Below the pieces are notes generated by a model. It did no database searches. It saw nothing but the letters and a program-made list of their open reading frames with translations, and was not told where the DNA came from. DNA of 64,000 nt, taken from NCBI RefSeq assembly GCF_014490665.1, contig NZ_CP061038.1:3906001-3970000 (forward strand), written 5' to 3'. Positions 21,996 to 29,638 of this stretch are shown here, in pieces. Origin of the DNA: Sphingomonas alpina (lineage in GTDB: Bacteria; Pseudomonadota; Alphaproteobacteria; Sphingomonadales; Sphingomonadaceae). The position numbers and the translations under genes were made by a program. Position 1 is the first letter of the stretch; each line of letters starts with the position of its first letter.

Positions 21996-23165
21996 TCATG
22001 CGGCGGCAAGCGTCGCGATGTCGCGGCACAGCCCGCTCGCGACCAGTGCCACAACGAAGCGGTCGACTTCGGCTTCGATGTTATAGGCATGGAAGCCGGC
22101 GCGGATGTTGCCGTCGCGGCACGACACCACCATGTCGCGTTCGGCCAGATAGGCTACCAGCGCCATCTCATCGCGTGCGGGGATGGCGATCATCGGCCCG
22201 CGCAGCGCGTCCTGGTCGGGCGTGACCACCGCAATGTCCGCCTCGCGCAGCCGATCGAGCGCATAGCGTGTGAGGCCGCGGACCCGTGCTTCGATCGCAT
22301 CGACGCCGGTCGCCAGGATCAGATCGAGCCCTGCCCGGGCGCTGTACAGGCTGGGAACGGGCGGCGTCCCGGCCTGAAAGCGCCGCGCATCGGGGCTGGG
22401 ATCGTTGGCGAAGATATCCATCGCATTGATATCGGCCTGGGCAAACCAGCCCGAAGTTCCCGGCAGGAGGGTGGTGGTTAGCGCCGCGCGCGCCCAGAGG
22501 AAACCGCTACCCGCCGAACCCAGCAGATATTTGAGCATGCCGCCGACGCAGAAATCGACCCCCAGCGACTGGACGTCGATCCGCTCGGTGCCGATCGACT
22601 GATAGCAATCGAGAATCACCAGCGCGCCACGCTCATGCGCGATCCGTGCGATCTCGCGGATCGTCTCGGCGGGTAGCTTTGCGCCATGCCGGTAACAGAC
22701 GTGCGACAGCGTGACGATCGCAGTGTGCTCGTCGATCGCCGCATCGAAATGCGCGACGGGGATGGTGCGGTCGACCGCCTCTGCGACATGGACCACCTGC
22801 GCACCGCGCTTTTCCTGCGCATGCCAGATCTGCGCGCTGGTCGGGAATTCGTAATTGCTCACCACCGCCTTTCGCCGGGCGCCAAAATCGATGCAGCTTG
22901 CCACGGCGTTGATCCCCGCCGATGCCGATGCCGTGACGGCCACGTCGCGCGGGGACGCGCCAAGCAGCCGGGCCACGCGATCGCGCACCTCACCTTCCAG
23001 GCCGACCCATCCGCCCCAATCGGCCCCATGTTCGGTGCGATTGTCGAGATAATGGGTCATCCCTGCACGAACGCTATTCGCCAGCAATCCGTAAGAGCCG
23101 CTGTTCAGATAAAGCTTTGTCTCAACCGTCGGAAATTGCGCGCGGAAATCGGCAAAGGCGGCCAT
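21996..23165 (-). CDS. Class V aminotransferase-fold PLP enzyme
   Basis: A 389-residue fold-type I PLP enzyme. The N-terminus YLNSGSYGLLANSVRAGM, the cofactor-ring Asp in VILDCYQSIG near residue 184, and the Schiff-base Lys in VGGMLKYLLGSAGSGF near residue 215 place it with kynureninase, isopenicillin N epimerase and cysteine desulfurase relatives. It lacks an obvious sulfur-carrying Cys loop and is shorter than typical kynureninase, so the reaction (lyase, racemase or desulfurase) is open. GGAG lies 9 nt before ATG 23165. It is transcribed with or just after the NSS transporter gene. Tryptophan-pathway involvement would be speculative. Confidence 0.85.
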   Translation of the reverse strand: MAAFADFRAQFPTVETKLYLNSGSYGLLANSVRAGMTHYLDNRTEHGADWGGWVGLEGEVRDRVARLLGASPRDVAVTASASAGINAVASCIDFGARRKAVVSNYEFPTSAQIWHAQEKRGAQVVHVAEAVDRTIPVAHFDAAIDEHTAIVTLSHVCYRHGAKLPAETIREIARIAHERGALVILDCYQSIGTERIDVQSLGVDFCVGGMLKYLLGSAGSGFLWARAALTTTLLPGTSGWFAQADINAMDIFANDPSPDARRFQAGTPPVPSLYSARAGLDLILATGVDAIEARVRGLTRYALDRLREADIAVVTPDQDALRGPMIAIPARDEMALVAYLAERDMVVSCRDGNIRAGFHAYNIEAEVDRFVVALVASGLCRDIATLAAA

Positions 23166-23190
23166 GGCGGATTCTCCATAATTTATATTC

Positions 23191-23206
23191 TTTTTTATAT
23201 GTAAAA
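23191..23206. promoter_or_regulatory. Candidate cluster operator, copy B
   Basis: TTTTTTATATGTAAAA, upstream of the class V PLP gene and similar to copy A at 20157. It suggests a separate promoter for this gene between it and the transporter gene. Confidence 0.28.
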
Positions 23207-23231
23207 TAATGCATCATCAATCCAGCAAATT

Positions 23232-24599
23232 CTACAGAAGCAAATGCACACCCAGTCCCAGGATCGCGATCGGCGCGACAAAGCGGATGACGAAACGCCA
23301 CGCGCCGAGCATCCTCGGGGCCAACCCGGTCTCGCGCGCACCGATCAAGCCGCGACAGCTCCATCCTACAAAGACCGCTAGGAGCAGTGCGTTGGCGGGA
23401 AGCAGCAAGTTGGCGATGGTGAAGTCGAGCAGGTCGAACGCCGTCTTGCCGGTCATGCCGGCGAACGCGAGCGGGTGGAAATCAGACAGGGTGCTGAACG
23501 ACAGCAGCGATGGCAGTCCGACGAGCCAGATCGCGAAGCCGGCCATCGCCGCCAGCGGCGCCCGGCCCATGCCGGTCTTTTCGCGCAACCATGCGACAAC
23601 GGGTTCGAGCATCCCGACTGCGGTCGTGAACGCGCCGAGCGCGATCAACCCGAAGAACAAGATCGCGATGATCCGCCCACCCGCCATCTTGCCAAACACG
23701 ATCGGCAGGGTGACGAAGATCAGATTGGGACCCTCTGCGGGCTTGAGGCCATATGCGAGAACGGCGGGAAAGATCGCAAAGCCCGTCAGCAGCGCGACGA
23801 TGATCACACCGCCCGCCAGCGCCATCGACGATCGTGGCAACGACGATTCAGCGGGAAGATAGGCGCTATAGGTAATCAGCACGCCGACGCCGACCGCAGT
23901 CGAGAACAGCGCTTGGCCCAGAGCGGTCAGCACGCCCTCCGCCCCCAATGCGGCGAAATCGGGCTGGAGCAGAAATTGGGTACTTGGTCCCAGGCCGACC
24001 GTCAGCGCGTTGTAGATCACCAGCCCGATCAGGATCACGAACAGCGCGATCATCTTGATCCGCGACACTGTTTCGATCCCGCGCCGCACGCCCAGCCCGA
24101 CCACGATCGCCGTCGCCATGATGAATGTCAGTTGTAACAGCCCGCCGCGGACGGGTGAAGCGGCGAGCGCCCCGAACATTGCGCGCGATTGCTCGGCATC
24201 GAACCCGGCAAACCCACGCGCGATCGACGCGATGCTGTAGTCGATCGCCCAGCCCGCGACGATGCTGTAATAACTCAATCCGAAAAAGGGGATCAGTAGA
24301 CTCAAGGTTCCGATCGTACGCCAACCACGCCACGCACCCGCAGCGATAATGGCGCTGTCCACGCTCGTCATCGCGCTGCCATGCCCGCGCTTGCCGATCG
24401 CCATTTCGGCGATCATCAACGGCACGCAGATCGCCATCACGAAGAGAATGTACAAAATGACAAATGCGCCCCCCCCGTTGGCGCCGGCGACGTAAGGGAA
24501 GCGCCATAGCGTGCCGAGCCCGATCGCTGCCGCGCCGATCGAATAGAGGAACGCCAACCGCGACGACCATTGCTCCCCCTGAACCTCACCTTGTTGCAT
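23232..24599 (-). CDS. NSS-family sodium-dependent amino-acid-type transporter
   Basis: A 455-residue inner-membrane transporter of the LeuT fold. The helix-1 signature is clear: AIGLGTLWRFPYVAGANGGG. The residue after GLG is Thr (about residue 30), where LeuT has Asn27, a sodium-1 ligand; this is unusual. Later helices (SYYSIVAGWAIDY, FSTAVGVGVLITYSAYLP) fit the 11-12 helix topology. The second ATG at 24599 is preferred because GGAGG sits 4 nt away. The likely substrate is an amino acid or aromatic amine, suiting the neighbouring PLP enzyme. Divergent from MarR at 24687. Confidence 0.9.
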   Translation of the reverse strand: MQQGEVQGEQWSSRLAFLYSIGAAAIGLGTLWRFPYVAGANGGGAFVILYILFVMAICVPLMIAEMAIGKRGHGSAMTSVDSAIIAAGAWRGWRTIGTLSLLIPFFGLSYYSIVAGWAIDYSIASIARGFAGFDAEQSRAMFGALAASPVRGGLLQLTFIMATAIVVGLGVRRGIETVSRIKMIALFVILIGLVIYNALTVGLGPSTQFLLQPDFAALGAEGVLTALGQALFSTAVGVGVLITYSAYLPAESSLPRSSMALAGGVIIVALLTGFAIFPAVLAYGLKPAEGPNLIFVTLPIVFGKMAGGRIIAILFFGLIALGAFTTAVGMLEPVVAWLREKTGMGRAPLAAMAGFAIWLVGLPSLLSFSTLSDFHPLAFAGMTGKTAFDLLDFTIANLLLPANALLLAVFVGWSCRGLIGARETGLAPRMLGAWRFVIRFVAPIAILGLGVHLLL

Positions 24600-24622
24600 C
24601 ATCCCTCCAATGTGTATCCATT

Positions 24623-24635
24623 GCTATATGATTAT
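24623..24635. promoter_or_regulatory. Candidate cluster operator, copy C
   Basis: GCTATATGATTAT in the divergent region between the NSS transporter and the MarR gene. It shares the ATATG core with sites at 20157 and 23191, but the flanks agree poorly. Confidence 0.22.
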
Positions 24636-24686
24636 TGATGTAATCGGAAGGTCGGCGATTGACCAGCGCCGCGTAGCGGATAAGTT

Positions 24687-25187
24687 GTGCCGGTGAGCCA
24701 GCCAAAGAAAAATGAAGCGATGCCGCAATCAAAGGATTGCGACCCCCGTCTCGGCAATAATTGGCTTGAGGGCTATGTCCCGTATCAGCTTTATCGCCTG
24801 ACCAACCGGCTCGATCGCCGGCTGCAGACCCGGTTGCGCAAATTGGGCATCAAGCCGTCGCCATGGCGCGTCATGACCGTCCTGCGCTCGCACGGCACCC
24901 TGGCAATTGGTGGCATCGCCGAACATTCGCTGATGGAACAGCCGACGGTTAGCCGCGTCATCGTGCAGCTGGAAGCAGATGGACTGATCGAGCGCGAGAT
25001 ATCGGCCGAAGATTCGCGGATCACACTCGTCACGCTCACGCCCGAGGGCGTCGAGAAAATCGATACGATCGTCGCCATCGCGCACCGCCATCAGGAAGAA
25101 GCACTATCCGAATTGTCCAGTGACGAAATCGCGCAATTCCGTGCCATCGTCGCTAGGATCGAGCAGAATATCGACTTCAACCAGTGA
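24687..25187 (+). CDS. MarR-family transcriptional regulator
   Basis: A winged-helix MarR protein of about 166 residues, divergent from the NSS gene. VPYQLYRLTNRLDRRLQTRL leads into the recognition region IAEHSLMEQPTVSRVIVQLE and the wing motif EISAEDSRITLVTLTPEG. The start is uncertain: GTG 24687 (shown) or ATG 24720, neither with a strong ribosome site. Its stop overlaps the following VOC gene start as GTGA, implying coupled expression. It probably represses the 20-25.6 kb cluster in response to its aromatic substrate. Confidence 0.88.
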   Translation: MPVSQPKKNEAMPQSKDCDPRLGNNWLEGYVPYQLYRLTNRLDRRLQTRLRKLGIKPSPWRVMTVLRSHGTLAIGGIAEHSLMEQPTVSRVIVQLEADGLIEREISAEDSRITLVTLTPEGVEKIDTIVAIAHRHQEEALSELSSDEIAQFRAIVARIEQNIDFNQ

Positions 25188-25603
25188 CCGACTTCGCGCG
25201 ACCGCCGATCCCTGCCGCGCCGCAGGCGATCGACGGGGCGATCCTGTTCTTCTACTATGACGATCTCGATGCCGCGGCGTATTGGTATCACGAGCTACTC
25301 GGTCTCGATATTCTGATGCGCGAGGAGTGGCTCGTGCTGCTGCAGCTGCGCCCGGGCTGTACCGTGGGGCTTGTCGATGCGATCGAAGGCAATCATCTGC
25401 CCCCGCGTGGCGGTAACCAGGGCGCGATGCTGTCGATCGAAACCAATCAGATCGAGGCGTGGTTGGAGCGATTCAAGGTCGCGGGACACTGTCCGCCGGA
25501 TACGTCGCTCATATCGGGATGCAGAGGGCGAACGCTGGAATTCCGCGTGCGCGACCCCGGCGGCTATATGGTGGAATTCTTTCACTGGCTGGACCGGCCC
25601 TGA
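25184..25603 (+). CDS. VOC (glyoxalase-fold) protein
   Basis: A 139-residue cytoplasmic VOC protein, translationally coupled to MarR through GTGA. AILFFYYDDLDAAAYWYHEL begins the beta-alpha-beta module and VRDPGGYMVEFFHWLD ends it, with a Glu (VEFF) at the usual metal-ligand position. It is a probable paralogue of the exported VOC at 19657. It may be a ring-cleaving or isomerising enzyme or a binding protein; the sequence does not decide. Confidence 0.82.
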   Translation: MTDFARPPIPAAPQAIDGAILFFYYDDLDAAAYWYHELLGLDILMREEWLVLLQLRPGCTVGLVDAIEGNHLPPRGGNQGAMLSIETNQIEAWLERFKVAGHCPPDTSLISGCRGRTLEFRVRDPGGYMVEFFHWLDRP

Positions 25604-25725
25604 GCGGCTGACGTCGTTTGCGGCAATGCCGTGGCCTAAATTCTGCAGCCCTACCGTCGATATCTGCATCAATCGGATTGTTCGAATCGGCCACCAATGT
25701 GTCCCGCAAGAGCGCGATGCGAATT

Positions 25726-25739
25726 AACTTGCATTTGCA
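25726..25739. promoter_or_regulatory. Candidate operator for the MarR protein at 32683, copy 1
   Basis: AACTTGCATTTGCA, about 45 bp upstream of the M61 peptidase start. The same 14-mer forms most of the dyad at 32607-32624 beside the MarR gene. A further TTGCAT occurs at 25747-25752. Confidence 0.5.
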
Positions 25740-25783
25740 TATATTTTTGCATTGATTGTTCCCATGAAGCGAGGGGAACGACC

Positions 25784-27694
25784 ATGCGATTTCGATACCA
25801 ACTGATTGCGGTTCTGGCAGCGAGTATGGCGCTGCCCGCCGTGGCGCAGGTCACGCCCGCCGTTTCTTCCTCTTCTTCCCGCGCGCGCGTGGCGCTGCAG
25901 GGCGTGATGCGCTTGTCGATCGACGCAACCGACGTCAATCGCGCGATTTTCACCGGCAGGCTGATCCTGCCGGTGGCGCAGGCCGGGCCGATGCTGCTGC
26001 TGTTTCCGCGCTGGGTGCCGGGACATCATGCGCCATCAGGCCCGATATCGCGGATCGCGGGGATTCATGTCAGTTCGGGTGGTCGTGACATCGCCTGGAC
26101 GCGCGATCCGGTGCAGATGCATGTCCTGCACCTGACGGTGCCCGAGGGCGCAACCTCGATCGAGGTCGATTTCCAATATCTCTCGCCGACCGATCCGAAG
26201 ATGGGTCGTGTCGAAGTGACGCCCGACATGATCGATCTGCAATGGACGTCACTGGCTCCCTATCCACAAGGTTATGCGTCGCGCGACATGACCGTCGAGG
26301 CGACCGTTAGACTGCCCGCGGGATGGGGATATGCGACCGCGCTTGACGTCGCCTCGACGCGCGACGGCATGGTGGTGTTCAAGCCGGTCGATTATGAAAC
26401 GCTCGTCGATTCGCCGATCGTCGCAGGCCGCTATCACCGCCGGGAGATTCTCGACGCAGCGGCGACGGCGCCGGTGACGCTCGATCTGTTCGCCGATTCC
26501 CCCGAATCGCTTGCCGCGCAGCCTGAACAGATCGCGGCGCATCGCCGGCTGGTCGAACAGGCCTATAAGCTGTTCCGCTCACGTCATTTCGACCGCTACA
26601 CATTCCTCACCGGACTGACGACGCAGATCGGCGGCCTGGGTGCCGAGCATCACCAGTCGAGCGAGAATTTCACCGCTGCCGGCTATTTCACTGACTGGGC
26701 CGCCAATGCACCGGCGCGCGAGTTGCTGCCGCACGAATTCGTCCATAGCTGGAACGGCAAGTTTCGTCGCGGCGCCGATTTACTGACGCCAACACTCGAC
26801 GCTCCGATGCGCAACAGCCTGCTTTGGGTCTATGAAGGGATGACGCGCTATTATGGTGCGGTCCTCACAGCGCGCGCCGAGTTAAACACGCCGGAAGAGG
26901 CGCGCAGCAATTTCGCCGTATCGGCTGCGCTGATGGAGAATCGCGCCGGGCGCCAATGGCGACCATTGCTCGATACCACCAACCATTCGATTTATGCCGA
27001 AGGCGCTCAGCCCTGGCCCAACTGGCAGCGCGGATCGGATTATTATCTGGAGGGTCAGCTGCTCTGGCTCGATGTCGATACGCGGATGCGCGAACTGTCG
27101 GGCGGCAGAAAATCACTCGACGATTTTGCGCGTCCGTTCTTCGGCGTCGACGACGGATCGCACCGCCCAGTCCCGTATGTCTTCGAAGACGTCATCGCCG
27201 GGCTCAATGCCCAGGTGCCCTATGACTGGGGCAGCTTACTTCACGAGCATGTCGAGAAGGTGGCACCCCGCGCGCCCCTCGATGGGCTGGCGCGCGGCGG
27301 TTATCGGCTCGTTTATACCGATGCGCCGACCGACTTTTTCCGCGCACTCGAAAAGCAGCGTGGCGTGATGGACTTGAGCTATTCGATCGGATTGGTCGTC
27401 GATGCCGATGGCGCAATCGGGGACGTGCTGTGGGATAGCCCCGCATTTGCCGCCGAATTGACGATCGGCACTCACATTCTGGCCGTCAATGGTCAGGCAT
27501 TCGAGGCGGCCAAGCTTCGGCAGGCAATCGGTGCGTGCAAGGGCAGTCCCCGGCCAGTGACGCTGACGGTTCGACGCGGGCCGATGGTGCGCGATGCGAC
27601 CGTCACATGTGCAATGGGGCTACGCTATCCGCGCCTTGAACGCGATCCGGCGGTCCCCGCGCGACTGGACGCGATCCTGGCACCGCTCAAATAG
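25784..27694 (+). CDS. M61-family (glycyl) aminopeptidase with PDZ domain
   Basis: A 636-residue exported metallopeptidase. The ATG at 25784 follows GAGGGGAACG and starts a signal peptide ending at AVAQ. After a beta-rich N-terminal domain comes the zinc site HEFVHSWNGK, with the third ligand in YEGMTRYYG about 35 residues later, then a helical region and a C-terminal PDZ-like domain (IGLVVDADGAIGDVLWDSPA, ILAVNGQAF). M61 enzymes release N-terminal Gly/Ala. It shares an operator motif with the aromatic cluster to its right, an odd partner for a peptidase unless peptides supply the substrate. Its stop overlaps the convergent thioesterase gene by 8 nt. Confidence 0.92.
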   Translation: MRFRYQLIAVLAASMALPAVAQVTPAVSSSSSRARVALQGVMRLSIDATDVNRAIFTGRLILPVAQAGPMLLLFPRWVPGHHAPSGPISRIAGIHVSSGGRDIAWTRDPVQMHVLHLTVPEGATSIEVDFQYLSPTDPKMGRVEVTPDMIDLQWTSLAPYPQGYASRDMTVEATVRLPAGWGYATALDVASTRDGMVVFKPVDYETLVDSPIVAGRYHRREILDAAATAPVTLDLFADSPESLAAQPEQIAAHRRLVEQAYKLFRSRHFDRYTFLTGLTTQIGGLGAEHHQSSENFTAAGYFTDWAANAPARELLPHEFVHSWNGKFRRGADLLTPTLDAPMRNSLLWVYEGMTRYYGAVLTARAELNTPEEARSNFAVSAALMENRAGRQWRPLLDTTNHSIYAEGAQPWPNWQRGSDYYLEGQLLWLDVDTRMRELSGGRKSLDDFARPFFGVDDGSHRPVPYVFEDVIAGLNAQVPYDWGSLLHEHVEKVAPRAPLDGLARGGYRLVYTDAPTDFFRALEKQRGVMDLSYSIGLVVDADGAIGDVLWDSPAFAAELTIGTHILAVNGQAFEAAKLRQAIGACKGSPRPVTLTVRRGPMVRDATVTCAMGLRYPRLERDPAVPARLDAILAPLK

Positions 27695-28103
27695 CGGGGT
27701 CCATGAGCGTGTTGCGCAACCGTGTGGCGAGATCGCTTGGCCAGGCTTCGCTGGCACCGCTCGCCAGGTCGATCCGAACGAGTGTGACTGATCCCATCAA
27801 CCGCTGCGCACCCGCGCAGCGGGCCTCGACGCCGAGCGTCAGCGCGCTGCGCCCCAGCCGCATGAGACAGAGGTCGAAATCCAGCAGTTCGCCCAGCCGC
27901 GACGGCGCAGTGAAATCGATCGCGACATTGACGGTGGGAACGCCCTTGCCCTGCCGAAGATGGAGTTCAGCGAAATCCTCGCCACAGGCGGCAAACAGAT
28001 CCTCGACGATCGCGTTCACCATCTCGAAATAGCGCGGATAAAAGACGATGCCCGCCGCATCGACATGCGCAAAGCGAACCTGAGTCTGACGGATGAAGGC
28101 CAT
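27687..28103 (-). CDS. 4-hydroxybenzoyl-CoA-type hotdog thioesterase
   Basis: A 138-residue single hotdog protein. RFAHVDAAGIVFYPRYFEMV is the 4-HBT signature, with the catalytic-region Asp of VDAAG. It should hydrolyse an acyl- or aryl-CoA in the cytoplasm. It follows iorB by 8 nt, so a likely substrate is the arylacetyl-CoA made by IorAB; this is inferred from position. Probably the last gene of the cyclase-iorA-iorB-thioesterase operon. Confidence 0.9.
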   Translation of the reverse strand: MAFIRQTQVRFAHVDAAGIVFYPRYFEMVNAIVEDLFAACGEDFAELHLRQGKGVPTVNVAIDFTAPSRLGELLDFDLCLMRLGRSALTLGVEARCAGAQRLMGSVTLVRIDLASGASEAWPSDLATRLRNTLMDPAI

Positions 28104-28111
28104 TGCCGGTG

Positions 28112-29638
28112 TCAGCCCGTTGTTTGCCGGCGGGGTATGGACACCGCCTCGACTGCCGTGTCGAGCGCCGTTCCCGCATCGTCAGCCAGCGCAGCGTTGC
28201 GCAACGCGCCCAGGCATGCCGCAGCATCCCGGCGCTGCATCAATGCGGGCACCAGCCCCATGAGCGTCGAAAAATTGCGCAGTCCGCGATCAAACGTATC
28301 ACCATAGCCCTTGATAAGCGACTGGCACCGTATGACCTCGATCGCCAATGCTGTGTCCCGGTGCGCCACCTTGCCCGCCAGTGCCAGCCAGGCGTCGATC
28401 CGCTCTTGTTCCTCGACGAAGCGTAGACTGATCGGGCGCCACCGCCGCAGCCATGCCATGGTGCGCAACAGGATGAACCAGCGCAGGCTGGTGGTCTCGA
28501 CATGACGACCTGACGTGAAGAACGGCGCAAGCAGATGATTGGCCGCTCTGCTGGCCAATATGCGGCGGCCGATCGGCGCGGGCAGCACCTCGCAGATTTC
28601 GCGCAGTCGCGGATGCATGAATTCCGTCACGCCGAGCAACTGATCCGGCGCCGCGCGGACTTCGCCGCGCACGCGTGCAAAACGATCGGCGCGCGTTTTC
28701 AGGTCGGCGACGCGGATCGTGTCTTCATAACTCATCCATAATGCAAGGTGGCGCGCGCCTTCGGCCGTCAGCGCATGGTCCTGCTGTCCGTCATCAAGTG
28801 CTGCCAGCGCTTCGAGCCGATCAAGATAGCGCGCGGCATAGGCCAGGTCCTGATAGTCGGCCAATCGTGCAGCGCCATGAAGCGCCAGCACCTGTGCGTT
28901 GGCCGGTAATCGTCCGCAAATACGCGCCGCCAGGGCTTGCCCTGCGAATGTCGTAGGCTGTGGCGGGGCCTCGGTAACGACGGACGGAAGCCGCACCGCA
29001 CTGGTCGATGATTTCGTAGCCATACCGCCTGATGCGGGGGCGAATCCTGCGGCGAACCCACGTAGATTGGCGGGCACCGCGATACCGGCCTGTTCGATCG
29101 CCGCTTCGAACGCGGCGCGAGGGAACGGCAAAGCGTCACTGCCGCCCAGCGCACCGAACAGAATCGAACTGATCACGCTGCCGGCGCTATCGGCGGCCGC
29201 ATCCATATCGAACCCGATGAACTTCTGCGCGCGCTTGCCCGCTGCTGCGACGATGCGATCGCTTGCCGCCGTGCCGTCGCCCATCGCGGTTTTTTCCGAA
29301 ATGGCGTAGATGCGGTGGGTCGAGCTGATCAGCGTCGTACGATCATCACTTACAAAGCCTCGCAGGATCGCCCGTCCGCCCTCCATCAGTTCGGATGCGA
29401 GAACGATGTCGACATCACCTGGTACCGGCATCAATGCGAGCACCGGATCGCTGCCGTTTTCGGGCACCATTTCGATATAATAGACCGTTGAACCGGTACG
29501 CTGTGCGACACCGGGAACGGAGGTGCCTTGCGCCCGCCAGCCATTCGCTTCGGCAAGCGTCAGGATCCAGTCGGCAAGCACGCCGCCGCCTTGCCCGCCC
29601 AGCGCCAGGATCGCGATGGTGATCCGGTCCCGCGCCAT
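28112..29638 (-). CDS. iorB: Indolepyruvate oxidoreductase subunit beta with DUF6537-type C-terminus
   Basis: A 508-residue subunit. Residues 1 to about 190 are the 2-oxoacid oxidoreductase gamma-type domain (TIAILALGGQGGGVLADWIL, GTSVPGVAQRTGSTVYYIEM). The rest, including YLDRLEALAALDDG and a long helical tail, resembles the C-terminal domain fused to IorB in many Proteobacteria (DUF6537, as I recall). With IorA it converts arylpyruvates such as indolepyruvate to arylacetyl-CoA, passing electrons to an acceptor. The ATG at 29638 overlaps the iorA stop as TGATG, indicating tight coupling; an upstream in-frame extension is not protein-like. Confidence 0.9.
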   Translation of the reverse strand: MARDRITIAILALGGQGGGVLADWILTLAEANGWRAQGTSVPGVAQRTGSTVYYIEMVPENGSDPVLALMPVPGDVDIVLASELMEGGRAILRGFVSDDRTTLISSTHRIYAISEKTAMGDGTAASDRIVAAAGKRAQKFIGFDMDAAADSAGSVISSILFGALGGSDALPFPRAAFEAAIEQAGIAVPANLRGFAAGFAPASGGMATKSSTSAVRLPSVVTEAPPQPTTFAGQALAARICGRLPANAQVLALHGAARLADYQDLAYAARYLDRLEALAALDDGQQDHALTAEGARHLALWMSYEDTIRVADLKTRADRFARVRGEVRAAPDQLLGVTEFMHPRLREICEVLPAPIGRRILASRAANHLLAPFFTSGRHVETTSLRWFILLRTMAWLRRWRPISLRFVEEQERIDAWLALAGKVAHRDTALAIEVIRCQSLIKGYGDTFDRGLRNFSTLMGLVPALMQRRDAAACLGALRNAALADDAGTALDTAVEAVSIPRRQTTG

